A stretch of 64,000 nt of DNA from Prevotella sp. (GTDB taxonomy: Bacteria; Bacteroidota; Bacteroidia; Bacteroidales; Bacteroidaceae): positions 124,001-188,000 of the forward strand of contig JAFZVV010000009.1 of the NCBI GenBank assembly GCA_017617615.1, given 5' to 3'. The position numbers and the translations under genes are program-made. Shown piece after piece: positions 43,101-52,447 of this stretch; within the stretch, counting starts at the first letter, position 1, and each line of letters starts with the position of its first letter. The notes below the pieces were generated by a model. It did not search any database and was not told the origin of the DNA. It saw only the letters and a program-made list of their open reading frames with translations.

Positions 43101-44007
43101 GGTTGGCGGCATCACCGGCCTTGTGGAGCAGTATCGACTGTGACCCACTTTCGAGGATGGTGTCTGCGTCTTCCGGAGTGATGACATGCTCGCGGTCCAC
43201 GCACACTTCGGTGCGCTCGATGGATACCACCTCGCCTGTCTCCTCGTCGGAGAAGTCCTCCGTCCACGACTTGAGCACCTGTCCGGCGAGACGTCGACCG
43301 ATGACCTCCTTCAGGTTCTTCTTATTCACCTTCACCTCTTCGGCGAGGTCGAAGATCTGCAGGATGTCCCTGTCGCTCTCGAAACCGATGGCCCTGAGCA
43401 GCGTGGTGACGGGGAGTTTTTTCTTACGGTCGATGTAGGCATACATCACGTTGTTGATGTCGGTGGCAAACTCTATCCATGAGCCCTTGAACGGGATGAT
43501 TCGTGCCGAATAGAGCACGGTGCCGTTGGCATGCACACCCTGGCTGAAGAACACGCCGGGTGAGCGGTGGAGCTGTGACACTACCACACGCTCGGCACCA
43601 TTGATGATGAAGGTGCCGTTGTTGGTCATGTAGGGGATGGTGCCCAGGAAGACATCAGATGTCTTGATGCCGAAATCCTCATGGTCGGGGTCGGTGCAAT
43701 AGAGTTTCATCATGGCCTTGAGGGGCACGCTGTAGGTGAGACCACGCTCCAGACACTCTTCGATCGAATATCTTGGCGGGTCGATGAAATAGTCGAGGAA
43801 CTCGAGCACGAAGTTGTTTCTCGTGTCGGTGATGGGGAAGTTCTCCGAGAACACCTTGTAGAGTCCGTCGTTCTTTCTCAGTTCGGGAGGGGTGTCGAGT
43901 TGTAGGAAGTCTTTGAAGGACTTCAATTGCACATCAAGGAAATCCGGTGTGGGCATCGGATTCTTCACGCTGGCAAAGTTTACTCTGTTGTTGTTTTGTG
44001 AAGCCAT
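40198..44007 (-). CDS. rpoB: RNA polymerase beta subunit
   Basis: 1269 aa from ATG 44007 ([15 protein letters not shown]); upstream in-frame starts would lie in the leader hairpin region. The rifampicin-region signature [34 protein letters not shown] is intact, as is [11 protein letters not shown] near the end. Located between rplL and rpoC. Confidence 0.99.
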   Translation of the reverse strand: MASQNNNRVNFASVKNPMPTPDFLDVQLKSFKDFLQLDTPPELRKNDGLYKVFSENFPITDTRNNFVLEFLDYFIDPPRYSIEECLERGLTYSVPLKAMMKLYCTDPDHEDFGIKTSDVFLGTIPYMTNNGTFIINGAERVVVSQLHRSPGVFFSQGVHANGTVLYSARIIPFKGSWIEFATDINNVMYAYIDRKKKLPVTTLLRAIGFESDRDILQIFDLAEEVKVNKKNLKEVIGRRLAGQVLKSWTEDFSDEETGEVVSIERTEVCVDREHVITPEDADTILESGSQSILLHKAGDAANRYSIIFNTLAKDSSKTEKEAVQYIYRQLRNADPADDASAKEVIQNLFFSDKRYDLGEVGRYRINKKLGLDTDMDVRILTKEDIIEIIKYLIQLVNSNATVDDIDHLSNRRVRTVGEQLANQFSIGLARMSRTIRERMNVRDSEDFTPTDLINAKTISSVINSFFGTNPLSQFMDQTNPLAEVTHKRRLSALGPGGLSRERAGFEVRDVHYTHYGRLCPIESPEGPNIGLISSLCVYATINGLGFIETPYRKVANQKVDLDNDHVVYMTAEEEQEHYIGQGNAPLNDDGTFVRDVVKCRKDADFPVVEPAMVSFMDVSPQQIASVSAALIPFLEHDDGHRALMGCNMMRQAVPLLHNDSPIVGTGLERQVCEDSRTMIVAEGEGVIEYVDATTIRILYDRTEEEEFVSFEPSLKEYRIPKFRRTNQNMTIDLRPICNKDDRVHKGQILTEGYATENGELALGRNLLVAYMPWKGYNYEDAIVLSERLVREDVLTSVHVDEYQLDVRETKRGMEEFTSDIPNVSEEATKDLDANGIIRVGARVEPGDILIGKISPKGESDPSPEEKLLRAIFGDKAGDVKDSSLKANPSLSGVVIDKKLFSRAVKSREARRQDKVILQKIDEEYEAKNEELKDILVERLLTLIKDKSSEGVKDYTGSEIITKGSKFTPTNLKNLKYEGIQSNGWTDDEHTNMLISKLIMNYIRKAKLLDAELKRRKFAITIGDELPSGILQMAKVYVAKKRKIGVGDKLAGRHGNKGIVSKVVRQEDMPFLEDGRPVDLVLNPLGVPSRMNLGQIFEAILGAAGKRLGVKFATPIFDGAKLDDLSEWTDKAGLPRLCSTHLYDGETGEKFDQPATVGITYFLKLGHMVEDKMHSRSIGPYSLITQQPLGGKAQFGGQRFGEMEVWALEAFGASHVLQEILTVKSDDVVGRSKAYEAIVKGEPMPVPGIPESLNVLLHELRGLGLSIKLD

Positions 44008-44061
44008 TAAAAAATTGATTACATCCGGTCGTCGACCGGTAGGATTGCAATGATAAGACAC

Positions 44062-44099
44062 AAAAAGGTTAAGAATCCCCTACTGGGAGACTCTTAACC
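44062..44099 (-). terminator. Attenuator-like hairpin between rplL and rpoB
   Basis: Minus strand: GGTTAAGA...TCTTAACC forms a stem with inner GG/CC pairs and a TACT-type loop, followed by TTTTTG. It sits between L7/L12 and rpoB, where many bacteria lower polymerase relative to ribosomal protein synthesis by partial termination. Confidence 0.7.
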
Positions 44100-44155
44100 G
44101 ATAAATCTCGAGAAGTGGCCTGGGGGTTGCCCCCCAAGCTGTTGAAGTCTGGCTA

Positions 44156-44536
44156 TTATTTCAGCTCAACCTTGGCACCCTCGGCCTCGATGACCTTCTT
44201 CAGGTTCTCAGCCTCTGCCTTGGCAACAGCCTCTTTCAGGGTAGAGGGAGCGCCATCAACGAGATCCTTGGCCTCTTTCAGACCCAGACCGCAAGCCTCT
44301 TTCACAGCCTTCACGACCTTGAGCTTGTTGGGACCAACCTCAGCGAGCACTACGTTGAACTCTGTCTTCTCTTCCTCAGCGGCAGCAGCGCCACCAGCAG
44401 CGGGACCAGCAGCAACAGCAACAGCTGCAGCAGCGGGCTCGATTCCATACTCGTCCTTGAGGACAGTAGCCAACTCGTTAACTTCCTTTACTGTCAAATT
44501 TACCAATTGTTCAGCAATAGCTTTGATATCTGCCAT
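44156..44536 (-). CDS. rplL: 50S ribosomal protein L7/L12
   Basis: 126 aa. N-terminal dimerisation helix, alanine-rich hinge ([11 protein letters not shown]), and the C-terminal domain with [23 protein letters not shown]. The stalk protein recruits translational GTPases. Confidence 0.98.
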   Translation of the reverse strand: MADIKAIAEQLVNLTVKEVNELATVLKDEYGIEPAAAAVAVAAGPAAGGAAAAEEEKTEFNVVLAEVGPNKLKVVKAVKEACGLGLKEAKDLVDGAPSTLKEAVAKAEAENLKKVIEAEGAKVELK

Positions 44537-44587
44537 TTTATTATGAATTTTTAAATTGTTTTTTAATTAAATGATTGACTTAAAAAA

Positions 44588-45106
44588 TTATTCAGCACGC
44601 TCGCCTAAAGTCTTCAGCACACCATGGATGGTGCCAGCGCCTGATTGAAGAGCAGAAAGGACATTCTTTGCAGGCGACTGCAGCAGGGCCACGACGTCGG
44701 CGATGAGTTCGTTCTTGCTCTTGATAGATGCCAGTTCCTCAAGTTTGTCGGCACCCACGAAGATTCCTTCCTCGGCGTATGCGCCTTTGAGTGCGGGAAT
44801 GCCTTCCTTGGTGTACTCCTTGAGCAACTTTGCGGGAACGTTGGCCGTATTGCAGAACATCACGGCAGTATTTCCCTTGAGGGTATCATACAGTTCGGAG
44901 AAGTCGACATCCGAAGCCTCGAAAGCCTTGTGCAAGAGGTTGTTCTTCACGACGACCATCTTGATCTCGTTCTTGAAGCACTTGCGGCGCAGCTTGCTTG
45001 TATTCTCAGCGTTGAGGCCCGTCACGTCGACGAGGTAGAAGTGAGGATATTCCTTCAGCTTCTCGCCCAGTTCAACGATGATGGTATCTTTTATTTCTTT
45101 TTTCAT
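44588..45106 (-). CDS. rplJ: 50S ribosomal protein L10
   Basis: 172 aa. Base of the L7/L12 stalk; motifs V-V-V-K-N-N-L-L-H-K-A-F and L-K-G-N-T-A-V-M-F. Followed by rplL after 51 bases, usual order. Confidence 0.97.
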   Translation of the reverse strand: MKKEIKDTIIVELGEKLKEYPHFYLVDVTGLNAENTSKLRRKCFKNEIKMVVVKNNLLHKAFEASDVDFSELYDTLKGNTAVMFCNTANVPAKLLKEYTKEGIPALKGAYAEEGIFVGADKLEELASIKSKNELIADVVALLQSPAKNVLSALQSGAGTIHGVLKTLGERAE

Positions 45107-45126
45107 TTTACGATGTCCGTTTAGAA

Positions 45127-45819
45127 TTATTCAATAGACTTGGGATCGACCTTGATGCCCAAGCTCATTGTGCTTGAAATAAAGATACTCTTGATATATG
45201 TACCTTTAGCGGCAGCCGGCTTCAGCTTGATCACAGTAGCGATGAATTCTTTCGCGTTCTGGTAAATCTGGTCCGGTGTGAAGGTAATCTTACCGATGGA
45301 GGTGTGGATGATACCGGTCTTGTCGACCTTGAAATCAATCTTACCCTGCTTCACTTCCTTCACTGCCTTAGCAACATCCATGGTCACGGTGCCGCTCTTC
45401 GGGTTGGGCATCAGTCCGCGCGGGCCGAGGATACGGCCAAGTGGACCTACCTTACCCATGCATGACGGCATGGTGATAATCACGTCTATATCAGTCCAAC
45501 CACCCTTGATCTTGTCGATATATTCCTCAAGGCCCACATAGTCGGCACCAGCCTCCTTTGCGGCAGCCTCCTGGTCGGGTGTACAGAGACAGAGCACACG
45601 CACTACTTTGCCAGTGCCACATGGCAGCGACACCACGCCGCGCACCATCTGGTTGGCCTTGCGGGGGTCGACACCCAGACGTACGTCGATGTCGACAGAA
45701 GCCTCGAACTTGGTGGTGGTGATTTCCTTCACCAACTCGGATGCTTCCTTCAGAGTGTAGGCCTTCCCTGCTTCAATCTTGTCGGCTACTGATTTCTGGT
45801 TTCTTGTCAGTTTACTCAT
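45127..45819 (-). CDS. rplA: 50S ribosomal protein L1
   Basis: 230 aa. Two-domain L1 fold: [20 protein letters not shown] and the [17 protein letters not shown] signature. It forms the mobile stalk by the E site. Confidence 0.98.
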   Translation of the reverse strand: MSKLTRNQKSVADKIEAGKAYTLKEASELVKEITTTKFEASVDIDVRLGVDPRKANQMVRGVVSLPCGTGKVVRVLCLCTPDQEAAAKEAGADYVGLEEYIDKIKGGWTDIDVIITMPSCMGKVGPLGRILGPRGLMPNPKSGTVTMDVAKAVKEVKQGKIDFKVDKTGIIHTSIGKITFTPDQIYQNAKEFIATVIKLKPAAAKGTYIKSIFISSTMSLGIKVDPKSIE

Positions 45820-45840
45820 AGTTCCTTAAATTGAAGTTAA

Positions 45841-46281
45841 TTATTGACCGGGGAATTCGCCTTTTACAGTGATACCCATACTTCTAGCAGTGCCGGCAAC
45901 AAGTTTCATGGCAGATTCGATGGTGAAGCAGTTCAGGTCGCTCATCTTGTCCTCTGCGATAGCCCTCACCTGTTCCCATGTCACAGAAGCAACCTTCTTG
46001 CGGTTGGGTTCGGGGGAGCCGCCCTTAATCTTGGCAGCCTCGAGCAGCTGTATGGCTGCGGGAGGAGTCTTGATTACGAAGCTGAAAGACTTGTCGTTGT
46101 AATAGGTGATAACGACGGGGAGGATTTTCCCTGCCTTATCCTGGGTCCTGGCGTTGAACTCCTTGCAGAATCCCATGATGTTGATGCCCTTCGAACCGAG
46201 GGCAGGTCCCACTGGGGGTGAAGGATTAGCAGCGCCACCCTTAATCTGTAATTTGATTAATCCAGCAACTTCTTTAGCCAT
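45841..46281 (-). CDS. rplK: 50S ribosomal protein L11
   Basis: 146 aa. [23 protein letters not shown] near the start is diagnostic; the C-terminal domain binds the GTPase-associated 23S region and is the thiostrepton site. In the standard nusG-rplK-rplA order. Confidence 0.98.
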   Translation of the reverse strand: MAKEVAGLIKLQIKGGAANPSPPVGPALGSKGINIMGFCKEFNARTQDKAGKILPVVITYYNDKSFSFVIKTPPAAIQLLEAAKIKGGSPEPNRKKVASVTWEQVRAIAEDKMSDLNCFTIESAMKLVAGTARSMGITVKGEFPGQ

Positions 46282-46338
46282 TTTGTTTGAAAATTAAAGT
46301 TTGATATTATAAAAGAATACCGGGCCGTAACAATCCCT

Positions 46339-46884
46339 TTATTCTTTTACCACTTGCATAAAACCAAGTTCGAGCGGAGTCTTCCGTCCGAAGATCTTGA
46401 CCATTACCTTGAGTTTGCGTTTCTCCACGTTCACCTCTTCGATGACACCAGAGAATCCGCTGAACGGGCCTTCCGTCACCTTCACTGTCTCGTTGACCTC
46501 ATACGGGATTGACACTTCATTCTCGATTTCGGTCTCCTCGGCATTTCCGAGCATACGGTTGATTTCTGACTGCTTGACAGGCGAGGGGTTGTCCAATCCG
46601 CCGAGGAATCCCAGCACATTGGGCATGAAGCGGAGCGTGTGTGCCACGTCGCCTTTCATTTCTGCCTCAACGAAGATGTAGCCAGGGAGAGAAACTTTCT
46701 CCTTGACCACACGTTTCCCGTCGCTGCGTTGCACAGCATGTTTCTCCATGGGGATGACAATCTGGGAAACGAATTGAGACAAAAACGGATTGTGCTTAAG
46801 TTCAGCCTCGATGTATTCCTTCACTTTGGCTTCTTTACCACTCACGGTCTTAAGCACATACCAGTTCTTTCCTGTCTGAGCCAT
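46339..46884 (-). CDS. nusG: Transcription termination/antitermination factor NusG
   Basis: 181 aa. NGN domain (W-Y-V-L-K-T-V-S-G-K-E-A-K-V-K-E-Y, then P-G-Y-I-F-V-E-A-E-M near residue 68) and C-terminal KOW domain (V-T-E-G-P-F-S-G-F-S-G-V-I-E-E-V). Couples RNA polymerase to the ribosome. Starts 3 bases after secE. Confidence 0.98.
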   Translation of the reverse strand: MAQTGKNWYVLKTVSGKEAKVKEYIEAELKHNPFLSQFVSQIVIPMEKHAVQRSDGKRVVKEKVSLPGYIFVEAEMKGDVAHTLRFMPNVLGFLGGLDNPSPVKQSEINRMLGNAEETEIENEVSIPYEVNETVKVTEGPFSGFSGVIEEVNVEKRKLKVMVKIFGRKTPLELGFMQVVKE

Positions 46885-46887
46885 TTG

Positions 46888-47085
46888 TTAAGAAAACAAT
46901 TGATAAATAAATTGCATACAATTCTTAAACACCACGTCCATAAGGAATACCACGAGAGCGATGATAAGGGAAGCAGATAGAACAACCATCGCAGTGTGAG
47001 ACAATTCCTTGTATGTCGGCCAAGTAGTCTTATGCGCAAGTTCGTCGTAACAATCCTTGCAATAATTAATGAATCTCTTAAACAT
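46888..47085 (-). CDS. secE: Preprotein translocase subunit SecE
   Basis: 65 aa from ATG 47085 (MFKRFINYCKDCYDEL). Longer in-frame starts run through the adjacent tRNA gene and are artefacts. One C-terminal transmembrane helix (about 35-58) is preceded by the amphipathic K-T-T-W-P-T-Y-K-E-L motif. It clamps SecY in the membrane. Confidence 0.95.
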   Translation of the reverse strand: MFKRFINYCKDCYDELAHKTTWPTYKELSHTAMVVLSASLIIALVVFLMDVVFKNCMQFIYQLFS

Positions 47086-47102
47086 ATCTTTTTCCTTTTT
47101 AG

Positions 47103-47175
47103 CACGGGAAGGAGGACTCGAACCCACGACCCTCGGTTTTGGAGACCGATGCTCTACCAACTGAGCTATTCCCGT
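47103..47175 (-). tRNA. tRNA-Trp (CCA)
   Basis: 73-nt cloverleaf: acceptor ACGGGAA/TTCCCGT, D-arm AGCTCAGTTGGTAGAGC, anticodon loop C-T-C-C-A-A-A (CCA), T-arm GGGTTCGAGTCC. No encoded CCA end. It lies between tuf and secE. Confidence 0.95.
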
Positions 47176-47226
47176 AAAAAAGTTCCCGCGCCCACTGTCG
47201 CGGGAACCCTATAGAATCCTTGGATA

Positions 47227-48420
47227 TTAGTCTTCGTAGACCTCTGTGATCTGGCCTGAGCCCACGGTGCGGCCACCCTCACGGATAGCGAAGCGAAGAC
47301 CCTTGTTCAGAGCCACAGCGTAGATGAGCTCTACGTTGATCTCCACGTTGTCACCAGGCATCACCATCTCGGTGCCCTCGGGGAGAGTGATCTCACCGGT
47401 GCAGTCCATGGTGCGAAGGTAGAACTGAGGACGATACTTGTTGCCGAATGGAGTGTGGCGTCCACCCTCTTCCTTCTTCAGCACGTAGATAGAAGCCTTG
47501 AATCTCTTGAAGGGCTTGATCTGACCCGGATGGCAGAGCACCATACCGCGCTTGATCTCCTTCTTGTCGATACCACGGAGGAGCAGACCTACGTTGTCGC
47601 CAGCCTGACCCTCGTCGAGGATCTTGCGGAACATCTCAACACCGGTAACCACCGACTTGGCATCCTCGCCAAGACCGAGCAGCTCTACAGCGTCGCCAAC
47701 GTGGATAACACCAGTCTCGATACGTCCGGTAGCCACAGTACCACGGCCAGTGATAGAGAACACGTCCTCTACAGGCATAAGGAAGGGCTTGTCGGTAGCG
47801 CGGGGAGGCTCCTGGATCCACTCGTCGCAAACGTTCATCAGGTCCATCACCTTCTCTTCCCACTTGGCATCACCGTTGAGGGCACCAAGGGCAGAACCAC
47901 GGATGATAGGAGTGTCGTCCTCGAACTCATACTGGGCGAGGATTTCCTGTACTTCCATCTCCACGAGGTCGAGCATCTCCTCGTCGTCGACCATGTCGCA
48001 CTTGTTGAGGAACACCACGAGGCGGGGAACGTTCACCTGACGGGCGAGCAGCACGTGCTCACGGGTCTGGGGCATAGGACCATCGGTAGCAGCCACCACG
48101 AGGATAGCACCGTCCATCTGGGCAGCACCAGTAACCATGTTCTTCACATAGTCGGCGTGTCCCGGGCAGTCTACGTGAGCATAGTGACGTTTTTCAGTCT
48201 CATACTCCACGTGAGCGGTATTGATAGTGATACCACGCTCTTTCTCCTCGGGAGCGTTGTCGATCTGGTCGAAAGACTTCACCTTGTCCTTGTTTGCCTC
48301 GATCTTCTCGGCAAGCACCTTGGTGATAGCGGCGGTCAATGTGGTCTTACCATGGTCTACGTGACCGATAGTACCAATGTTTACGTGCGGTTTCGTGCGC
48401 ACAAAATTCTCTTTAGCCAT
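47227..48420 (-). CDS. tuf: Translation elongation factor Tu
   Basis: 397 aa. GTPase motifs [17 protein letters not shown], and N-K-C-D-M-V-D; full domains II and III. Delivers aminoacyl-tRNA to the ribosome. Flanked by tRNA genes on both sides; it is the only tuf in the window. Confidence 0.99.
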   Translation of the reverse strand: MAKENFVRTKPHVNIGTIGHVDHGKTTLTAAITKVLAEKIEANKDKVKSFDQIDNAPEEKERGITINTAHVEYETEKRHYAHVDCPGHADYVKNMVTGAAQMDGAILVVAATDGPMPQTREHVLLARQVNVPRLVVFLNKCDMVDDEEMLDLVEMEVQEILAQYEFEDDTPIIRGSALGALNGDAKWEEKVMDLMNVCDEWIQEPPRATDKPFLMPVEDVFSITGRGTVATGRIETGVIHVGDAVELLGLGEDAKSVVTGVEMFRKILDEGQAGDNVGLLLRGIDKKEIKRGMVLCHPGQIKPFKRFKASIYVLKKEEGGRHTPFGNKYRPQFYLRTMDCTGEITLPEGTEMVMPGDNVEINVELIYAVALNKGLRFAIREGGRTVGSGQITEVYED

Positions 48421-48483
48421 TGCTTAACTTTTTATTTATAAGATGATTAATCGTGTATTTCTGCTTCTCACAACTAATAAAAG

Positions 48484-48555
48484 AGCTGTTACCGAGAGTT
48501 GAACTCGGGACCTCTTCCTTACCAAGGAAGCGCTCTACCACTGAGCTATAACAGC
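48484..48555 (-). tRNA. tRNA-Thr (GGT)
   Basis: 72-nt cloverleaf. Acceptor GCTGTTA/TAACAGC, anticodon stem CTTCC/GGAAG with loop TTGGTAA (anticodon GGT). First tRNA upstream of tuf. Confidence 0.94.
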
Positions 48556-48562
48556 AACATGG

Positions 48563-48635
48563 AGCGGAAAACGGGACTCAAACCCGCGACCCCCAGCTTG
48601 GAAGGCTAGTGCTCTATCAACTGAGCTATTTCCGC
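48563..48635 (-). tRNA. tRNA-Gly (TCC)
   Basis: 73-nt cloverleaf. Acceptor GCGGAAA/TTTCCGC, anticodon loop C-T-T-C-C-A-A (TCC). The bases after the discriminator read CCA (48560-48562), probably by chance. Confidence 0.94.
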
Positions 48636-48644
48636 AGAACAAGG

Positions 48645-48727
48645 TGGGTGCTGATGGATTCGAACCACCGAAGTCGAAAGACAGCAGATTTACAGTCTGC
48701 CCCATTTGGCCACTCTGGAAAACACCC
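48645..48727 (-). tRNA. tRNA-Tyr (GTA)
   Basis: 83-nt class II tRNA with long variable arm (CTGTCTTTCGACTTCGG region). Acceptor GGGTGTT/AGCACCC, anticodon loop C-T-G-T-A-A-A (GTA). Confidence 0.94.
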
Positions 48728-48756
48728 TCAAATCCTTGAATCCTCCTTTGTTTTTG

Positions 48757-48830
48757 AGCCTCTTGTCGGATTCGAACCAACGACCCCGAGATTACAAATC
48801 ACGTGCTCTGGCCAACTGAGCTAAAGAGGC
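48757..48830 (-). tRNA. tRNA-Thr (TGT)
   Basis: 74-nt cloverleaf. Acceptor GCCTCTT/AAGAGGC, anticodon loop T-T-T-G-T-A-A (TGT). The anticodon stem CGTGA/TCTCG has a central T-T mismatch. First tRNA after the promoter at 48882-48912. Confidence 0.92.
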
Positions 48831-48881
48831 AAATCAATGCAGCCGTCGAGCAAAAGTCGAAGGACTTGTCGAAATCGGCTG

Positions 48882-48912
48882 CAAAGATAGGAATTATTTT
48901 CTGTTTGCCAAA
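48882..48912 (-). promoter_or_regulatory. Predicted promoter of the tRNA-tuf-secE-nusG-rpl operon
   Basis: Minus-strand TTTG, 19 bases, TATCTTTG followed by CAGCC. Full consensus match; about 50 bases upstream of the first tRNA. Confidence 0.65.
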
Positions 48913-48929
48913 ATTTTTTGGCTGTTTTT

Positions 48930-49229
48930 TTATCTGTTACGCAGTTTTTCCTTGAATTTCGTCAGCTGCACTTTCATCGAATCCACGCACTGGTCGACCC
49001 CCTCTTCGAATGAGTCGCAAGTCTTTTCGACAAACAGTTTCTGTCCTGGCACAGCCACTGTGAGGCTGGTCTGCTTGTTGAGCGCGGTAGCAGGCTTGAC
49101 TACTTTCAGTTGCACCTCTACTTTCTGTATGTCTTCGAATGATTTTTGTAATTTCTCGGCTTTCTTTTGGATGAAGGCCTCAAGTTTCTCGGTAGCGTCG
49201 AAATGGATCGCTTGAATTTTGATTTCCAT
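48930..49229 (-). CDS. hpf: Short ribosome hibernation-promoting factor (HPF/RaiA family)
   Basis: 99 aa, the short form (no C-terminal dimerisation domain). Starts MEIKIQAIHFDATEKLEAFI; core I-Q-K-K-A-E-K-L-Q-K-S-F-E-D-I-Q-K-V-E-V and C-terminal basic helix. It binds the 30S subunit in stationary phase. Encoded between xerC and the tRNA cluster. Confidence 0.9.
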   Translation of the reverse strand: MEIKIQAIHFDATEKLEAFIQKKAEKLQKSFEDIQKVEVQLKVVKPATALNKQTSLTVAVPGQKLFVEKTCDSFEEGVDQCVDSMKVQLTKFKEKLRNR

Positions 49230-49250
49230 AGTTACCTCCGTTTTTAAGGG

Positions 49251-50132
49251 TTAAGCCCGTGGATGGGCACTGTTATATACTCGCTTGAGCTGCTCGGATG
49301 TGGTATGCGTATAGATTTCTGTCGTCGACAGGCTCTCATGCCCCAGCAGCTTTTTCACACTTTCAAGTCCGGCGTCATGGTTGAGCATGGCGGTGGCGAA
49401 GGTATGGCGCAGCACGTGCGGCGACCGTTTCCTGAGGGTGGTCACCCGTCCCAGGTTTTTCCTTACCACATATCCCACGCGGTTGCGGTTCATCCGCTCA
49501 CCTTTGTCGGTGACGAAGAGTGCTTCCGACACTCTCGGCACCTCCATGTCGCGCCGGCGGACATATTCCAGCAATGCCTCACGCAACTCTGCCCCGAAGG
49601 GTATGATGCGCTGCTTGTCGCGCTTTCCCGTCACTTTCAGCTCTCCGGTGGCGAAGTCGACCATGTTGTCGTCGAGGCCTATCAGTTCGGAAAGCCTCAT
49701 CCCCGTGGAGTAGAACATTAATAATAATGTACGTGCGCGAAGGTCTTTGAAACTGTCGTCCCACATCTGCGGGTCGAGCAGTTCATCGATTTCACTCTCC
49801 TTGAGGAACTGTGGCAATGGCTTGCCTTTCTTCGGTCCCTTCACCGAGTGGGCGGGGTTGTCGTTGACAAGTCCCGCCATGACAGCGTACTTGTAGAACG
49901 ACCTGAGTGCGCTGAGCCTCCTGTTTACCGAGGTGGCGGTCTGCTGGTTGTCCATCATGCATTCCATCCATCCCCTTACCACGTCGCTGTCGACATTTTC
50001 CCAGGAGAGGCTGCCGTCAAGGGTCTTGAAATACGACTGGAAATCTTCCAGGTCCCTGCCGTATTCCCTCACGGTGAGCTCAGAGAAATTGCGCTCATGC
50101 CGCAGGTATTCAAGGAATCCCTCTATGATCAT
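49251..50132 (-). CDS. xerC: Tyrosine recombinase, XerC type
   Basis: 293 aa from ATG 50132 (MIIEGFLEYLRHERNFS). N-terminal SAM-like core-binding domain, then the catalytic domain with the full set Arg146 (T-G-M-R-L-S-E-L), Lys170, His239 and Arg242 (P-H-V-L-R-H-T-F-A), His265 and Tyr274. It probably resolves chromosome dimers at dif with a partner. The position after rpsU, with housekeeping neighbours and no att sites, argues against an element integrase. Confidence 0.9.
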   Translation of the reverse strand: MIIEGFLEYLRHERNFSELTVREYGRDLEDFQSYFKTLDGSLSWENVDSDVVRGWMECMMDNQQTATSVNRRLSALRSFYKYAVMAGLVNDNPAHSVKGPKKGKPLPQFLKESEIDELLDPQMWDDSFKDLRARTLLLMFYSTGMRLSELIGLDDNMVDFATGELKVTGKRDKQRIIPFGAELREALLEYVRRRDMEVPRVSEALFVTDKGERMNRNRVGYVVRKNLGRVTTLRKRSPHVLRHTFATAMLNHDAGLESVKKLLGHESLSTTEIYTHTTSEQLKRVYNSAHPRA

Positions 50133-50210
50133 CAAGTGTGATTTGCCGGAATAATTCGGCAACGAATATACGGAATAAAACTCAAACTTCCAAATTTTCC
50201 TTGGAAATTT

Positions 50211-50402
50211 TTATTCCTCGGCGTTTCTCAACTTCTGCACATAGATGGCTTTTTCCATCTTGAGCCTCTTAATGACAGACGGTTTGTTGAACTGCTGACG
50301 TGCGCGGAGTTCCTTAATTACACCTGTCTTCTCGAATTTTCTCTTGAATTTCTTCAAGGCTCTCTCGATGTTCTCGCCATCCTTTACGGGTACAATAATC
50401 AT
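50211..50402 (-). CDS. rpsU: 30S ribosomal protein S21
   Basis: 63 aa. Starts MIIVPVKDGENIERALKKFK and has K-F-K-R-K-F-E-K-T-G-V-I-K-E-L-R. In Bacteroidetes S21 helps sequester the anti-Shine-Dalgarno, in keeping with the lack of clear ribosome-binding sites throughout this window. Followed by xerC. Confidence 0.97.
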   Translation of the reverse strand: MIIVPVKDGENIERALKKFKRKFEKTGVIKELRARQQFNKPSVIKRLKMEKAIYVQKLRNAEE

Positions 50403-50467
50403 GCTTTTTGTCTTTAAATTTTAATTGTTAAACGATAATTTTCACCCCAAAATTTGGGACGTGGGTG

Positions 50468-50499
50468 CAAAATTACCACTTATTTTGCTAACTACCAAA
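50468..50499 (-). promoter_or_regulatory. Predicted promoter of rpsU
   Basis: Minus-strand TTTG, 20 bases, TAATTTTG: full consensus, about 65 bases upstream of the start. The rest of the spacer 50500-50797 is AT-rich. A plus-strand TTGCGC-N16-TATAAT lies near 50733-50760, ahead of the TPR/AraC gene. Confidence 0.6.
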
Positions 50500-50797
50500 T
50501 ATTTATTGGATTTTCTTTCCAGGGTGTACTCTATATTTGTAAATATTGTTTAAATGATAGGGCGGGGTTATGTTTATCACAAACCGACATGAAATAAAAA
50601 GCGACTTATTCTTTTACGATTTGATGGTGAGCAAGCACTTTTTGTTAACATCCGTTAATTTTATTTGCAAATAGGGACGTCCTGTTATTTTCTTGTAGAT
50701 TGGAGAGCACTTTTATAAAAATTTTGGCTAACTTGCGCAAAATTCTCAAAATAATATAATACACTATACAGCAATTATACATTTTTCTATTTAGGAA

Positions 50798-52447
50798 TTG
50801 GTTAAAACTAGATTATTTACATTGATTGTCTTTCTTTTTTGGGGTGTAAACATTCAAGCGCAGGATGCCTCGGACAGAATGATGGAGCAAGAGATGCATC
50901 AAGCCGATTCGCTCTATTCTGTAAATGACATGGCCAATAGCCTGAAGCATCTTCTTGTAGTTTATGAACACGCCCAAAAGGAAGATAATCATAAATTTAA
51001 GCTCGAGGCGATCCATCTGCTCTGCCAGATAGAGGAATCGCTTGGTTTCACCGAACTGCTCTCCAATTCGGCGCGCATACTGATACAAGAGGCGGAGAGA
51101 AGTGGGGGTATCGATGATGTCAACTACTACCTGTCGTTTGCCCACATGCACCTCGCCTATTGTCGGATATTGGACAAAGACCTCAATGGATGTATGATAC
51201 AACTCGACAGTGCCAACCATGAGATATCGCACAGTAAAGAACTTGTCAACATATGTGACTTGAAAATGAACCTCATGGAGTATAGAGCCTACGCCTATTA
51301 CTATAATGAGCATTTCGAGCAGGCCTATAGTTGTTATAGGATGATGTTGAGTGAGTGTGAGGAGATGAAACAGAAGAAGGGCTATGGCCTGTCGGAAATC
51401 GATGCGAAATCCTATCTCCTTATTGCTTATTCTTTCCTGCCTGAGGTTTGTCTTCATCTGGATAAGAAAAAAGAGGCGGAGGAATATGTGAATAAAGCCT
51501 TGTCCATTTACCACGACAGCCTAGGTATGATGGATGTGATACCTTCTATCGCTGATTATCTTTCTGAGACAGGGCAGTATGAGCGTATGCGACAAATGCT
51601 GGAGCCATTCATACAAACCTCGTCCACTCCCTCAGATGTAATGAAAGGATTGGGCTTTCTGATTGAGGCTTACGATAAGTTGGGAATGAGCAACATGGTC
51701 TATCCGCTTCATAAGCGATATGTGGACCTCCGTGACAGCCTACAAGAGTCTGACATGAAATCGGCCATACAGCAGATGTCAGTTCTCAACAGTTTGTTCG
51801 AAAGGCAGATTGCGGAGTTGCGGGCAGCTAAGGAACGTGCCCGTTGGGCCTGGGGATTTGCTGTTTGCCTTTTAGTTGGCTTACTAGGTTGGGTCACCTG
51901 GTTTCTCTGGCGGAAATATGAGCATGAGCGGCTGAAAGTGGCAGGATGGGTGAAGAAGCATAATGTAGAAGTTTTTGAACATCCTTATCAGGCGATTGAC
52001 GAAAACCCGCCTGTAGTGTCACCACCAAAAGAGGAGGCATCATCCGAAGACGAGTCCGTAGCTAAGGAAAACGATCATGAAGATAATATTCTGTTTATCA
52101 AGGAGGTAGAATCGTATGTGAAAGAAAACGACAGGTTTCGGGATATGAACTTTGACATGACGCCACTGGCCAGACAGCTCAACATGACGGCTTCTGAACT
52201 GGAGACGAAGTTTGCCGACATCACAGGATGTTCCATCACGACCGTAGTGAACAGGCTTCGACTCAGTTATGCTTCCAAATTGCTTGAGACCACTAACAAG
52301 AAGTTGGAAGTGGTGGCCGAGGAGTCGGGATTCGGGTCGTCGCGCACCTTCTATCGTCAGTTCAAGTCAGAATATGACATGACGCCCAATGTATATCGAA
52401 ATTTAGTAAAGGTCAACGCCCAAGAGAAGGATTCAGAAAACGCTTGA
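50798..52447 (+). CDS. Membrane-anchored TPR sensor with cytoplasmic AraC-type DNA-binding domain
   Basis: 549 aa. The start is TTG at 50798: a TAG lies two codons before it and the next in-frame ATG falls after the signal peptide, so TTG is the only start that keeps the leader. Residues 1-22 are a signal peptide (ends I-Q-A-Q). Residues about 30-340 are all-helical TPR-like repeats, expected in the periplasm. One transmembrane helix is at about 350-371. Residues 437-540 are a full AraC HTH pair (L-A-R-Q-L-N-M-T...; V-A-E-E-S-G-F-G-S-S-R-T-F-Y-R-Q-F-K). This one-piece architecture is common in Bacteroidetes. Its target is likely local; the ligand is unknown. Confidence 0.85.
   Translation: MVKTRLFTLIVFLFWGVNIQAQDASDRMMEQEMHQADSLYSVNDMANSLKHLLVVYEHAQKEDNHKFKLEAIHLLCQIEESLGFTELLSNSARILIQEAERSGGIDDVNYYLSFAHMHLAYCRILDKDLNGCMIQLDSANHEISHSKELVNICDLKMNLMEYRAYAYYYNEHFEQAYSCYRMMLSECEEMKQKKGYGLSEIDAKSYLLIAYSFLPEVCLHLDKKKEAEEYVNKALSIYHDSLGMMDVIPSIADYLSETGQYERMRQMLEPFIQTSSTPSDVMKGLGFLIEAYDKLGMSNMVYPLHKRYVDLRDSLQESDMKSAIQQMSVLNSLFERQIAELRAAKERARWAWGFAVCLLVGLLGWVTWFLWRKYEHERLKVAGWVKKHNVEVFEHPYQAIDENPPVVSPPKEEASSEDESVAKENDHEDNILFIKEVESYVKENDRFRDMNFDMTPLARQLNMTASELETKFADITGCSITTVVNRLRLSYASKLLETTNKKLEVVAEESGFGSSRTFYRQFKSEYDMTPNVYRNLVKVNAQEKDSENA

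Noticed and set aside
48484..48830. tRNA cluster considered as an integration hotspot
   Set aside because: No duplicated tRNA 3' ends, no foreign genes between the tRNAs, and the order up to tuf and secE is the usual Bacteroidales one.
49251..50132. Tyrosine recombinase considered as integrase of a mobile element
   Set aside because: Housekeeping neighbours on both sides, no repeats or attachment sites, and XerC-like length and motifs.
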